This document shows positions 23,705 to 23,840 of a DNA stretch of 23,840 bases, one piece after another. Every line of letters starts with the position of its first letter. Position 1 is the first letter of the stretch. Under the pieces are notes generated by a model. The model searched no databases. It was not told where the DNA came from and saw nothing but the letters and a program-made list of their open reading frames with translations. The stretch is taken from contig JAFDTP010000023.1 in assembly GCA_019594195.1 (NCBI GenBank), positions 1 to 23,840 of the forward strand, written 5' to 3'. The position numbers and the translations under genes were made by a program. This DNA is from Thermoplasmata archaeon. GTDB lineage: Archaea; Thermoplasmatota; Thermoplasmata; Halarchaeoplasmatales; Halarchaeoplasmataceae.

Positions 23705-23840
23705 GTGAACTACACCCTCCTAAAGCCGGGAGCTTCCAGGCTCTCTACTGAAATTGCTATGCAAATCCCATCGATATGAGGAATTTCTTCGAAATTCCGA
23801 AACATGGAGATGTGCTATCCTATCATTGAGTTCTTCCAAG
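23705..23840 (-). mobile_element. Candidate end of an IS200/IS605 (TnpB-type) element
   Basis: Read on the minus strand, the region gives GGAAGCTCCCGGCTTTAGGA, then GGGTGTAGTTCAC. This resembles the imperfect hairpin plus TTCAC right end seen after tnpB genes in many archaea. An open frame (23720-23839, 39 codons, cut by the window edge) ends inside the hairpin with REPGSSRL, as TnpB frames often do. Its RIAHLH weakly recalls the TnpB RIARLH helix. No catalytic part is visible, so this is a remnant or the edge of a larger copy. A second perfect hairpin (GGAATTTC/GAAATTCC, 23780-23798) lies within it. Confidence 0.4.

Noticed and set aside
1..23840. CRISPR array, rRNA, defence island
   Set aside because: No regularly spaced direct repeats, no rRNA core sequences and no Cas or known defence genes were found.

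Overview
The window is archaeal, most likely from a salt-adapted euryarchaeon, possibly near Thermoplasmatota. The evidence is a set of archaea-specific genes: DTD2-type D-aminoacyl-tRNA deacylase, CTP-type riboflavin kinase, GPN-loop GTPase, PAC2 proteasome chaperone, 3-hexulose-6-phosphate synthase fused to an RraA-like domain, DUF2148 protein and a pilin-type N-terminus. It also shows GGTG/GGAGG ribosome binding sites, TATA-type promoters, several likely leaderless genes and acidic proteins. No rRNA or close marker is present, so a finer placement is not supported. Both window ends look like contig or rearrangement boundaries.

Layout. (1) 1-3929: a large pilin-like, CARDB-containing surface protein on the minus strand. 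Its C-terminal end meets an inverted copy of its own probable continuation (a jelly-roll piece plus a vWA domain) across a 36-bp inverted repeat. (2) 4188-6658: a tight seven-gene operon of small proteins. Three are coiled-coil paralogues (one of them membrane-anchored), two are other membrane-anchored coiled-coil proteins, one is a zinc ribbon and one a PRC-barrel protein. This is the least explained system in the window. (3) 6776-8703: a duplicated Cys-rich protein, then an ArsR-GPN GTPase operon divergent from a 39-residue ORF, with a repeated operator-like motif between them. (4) 8900-11912: an overlapping purC-argF-aminotransferase operon. (5) 11974-15437: a PAC2-Nudix pair, the divergent HPS-RraA gene, and convergent DTD2. 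(6) 15553-19449: a membrane protein behind a strong dyad, DUF2148, a phosphoesterase, a polyprenol-kinase-like protein, a thymidylate-kinase-like protein, and a PIN domain fused to riboflavin kinase. (7) 19469-23634: purQ, tRNA-Pro, a gamma-carbonic-anhydrase-like protein without zinc ligands, and convergent SPFH and NfeD genes, then tRNA-Gly. (8) 23705-23840: a likely end of an IS200/IS605 (TnpB-type) element.

Most of the window is housekeeping metabolism (purine, arginine, amino acid, flavin and pentose synthesis) and proteostasis (PAC2, SPFH/NfeD, DTD2). The parts worth following up are the coiled-coil/PRC-barrel operon, the PIN-RibK fusion, the operator architecture at two promoters, and the two edge structures.
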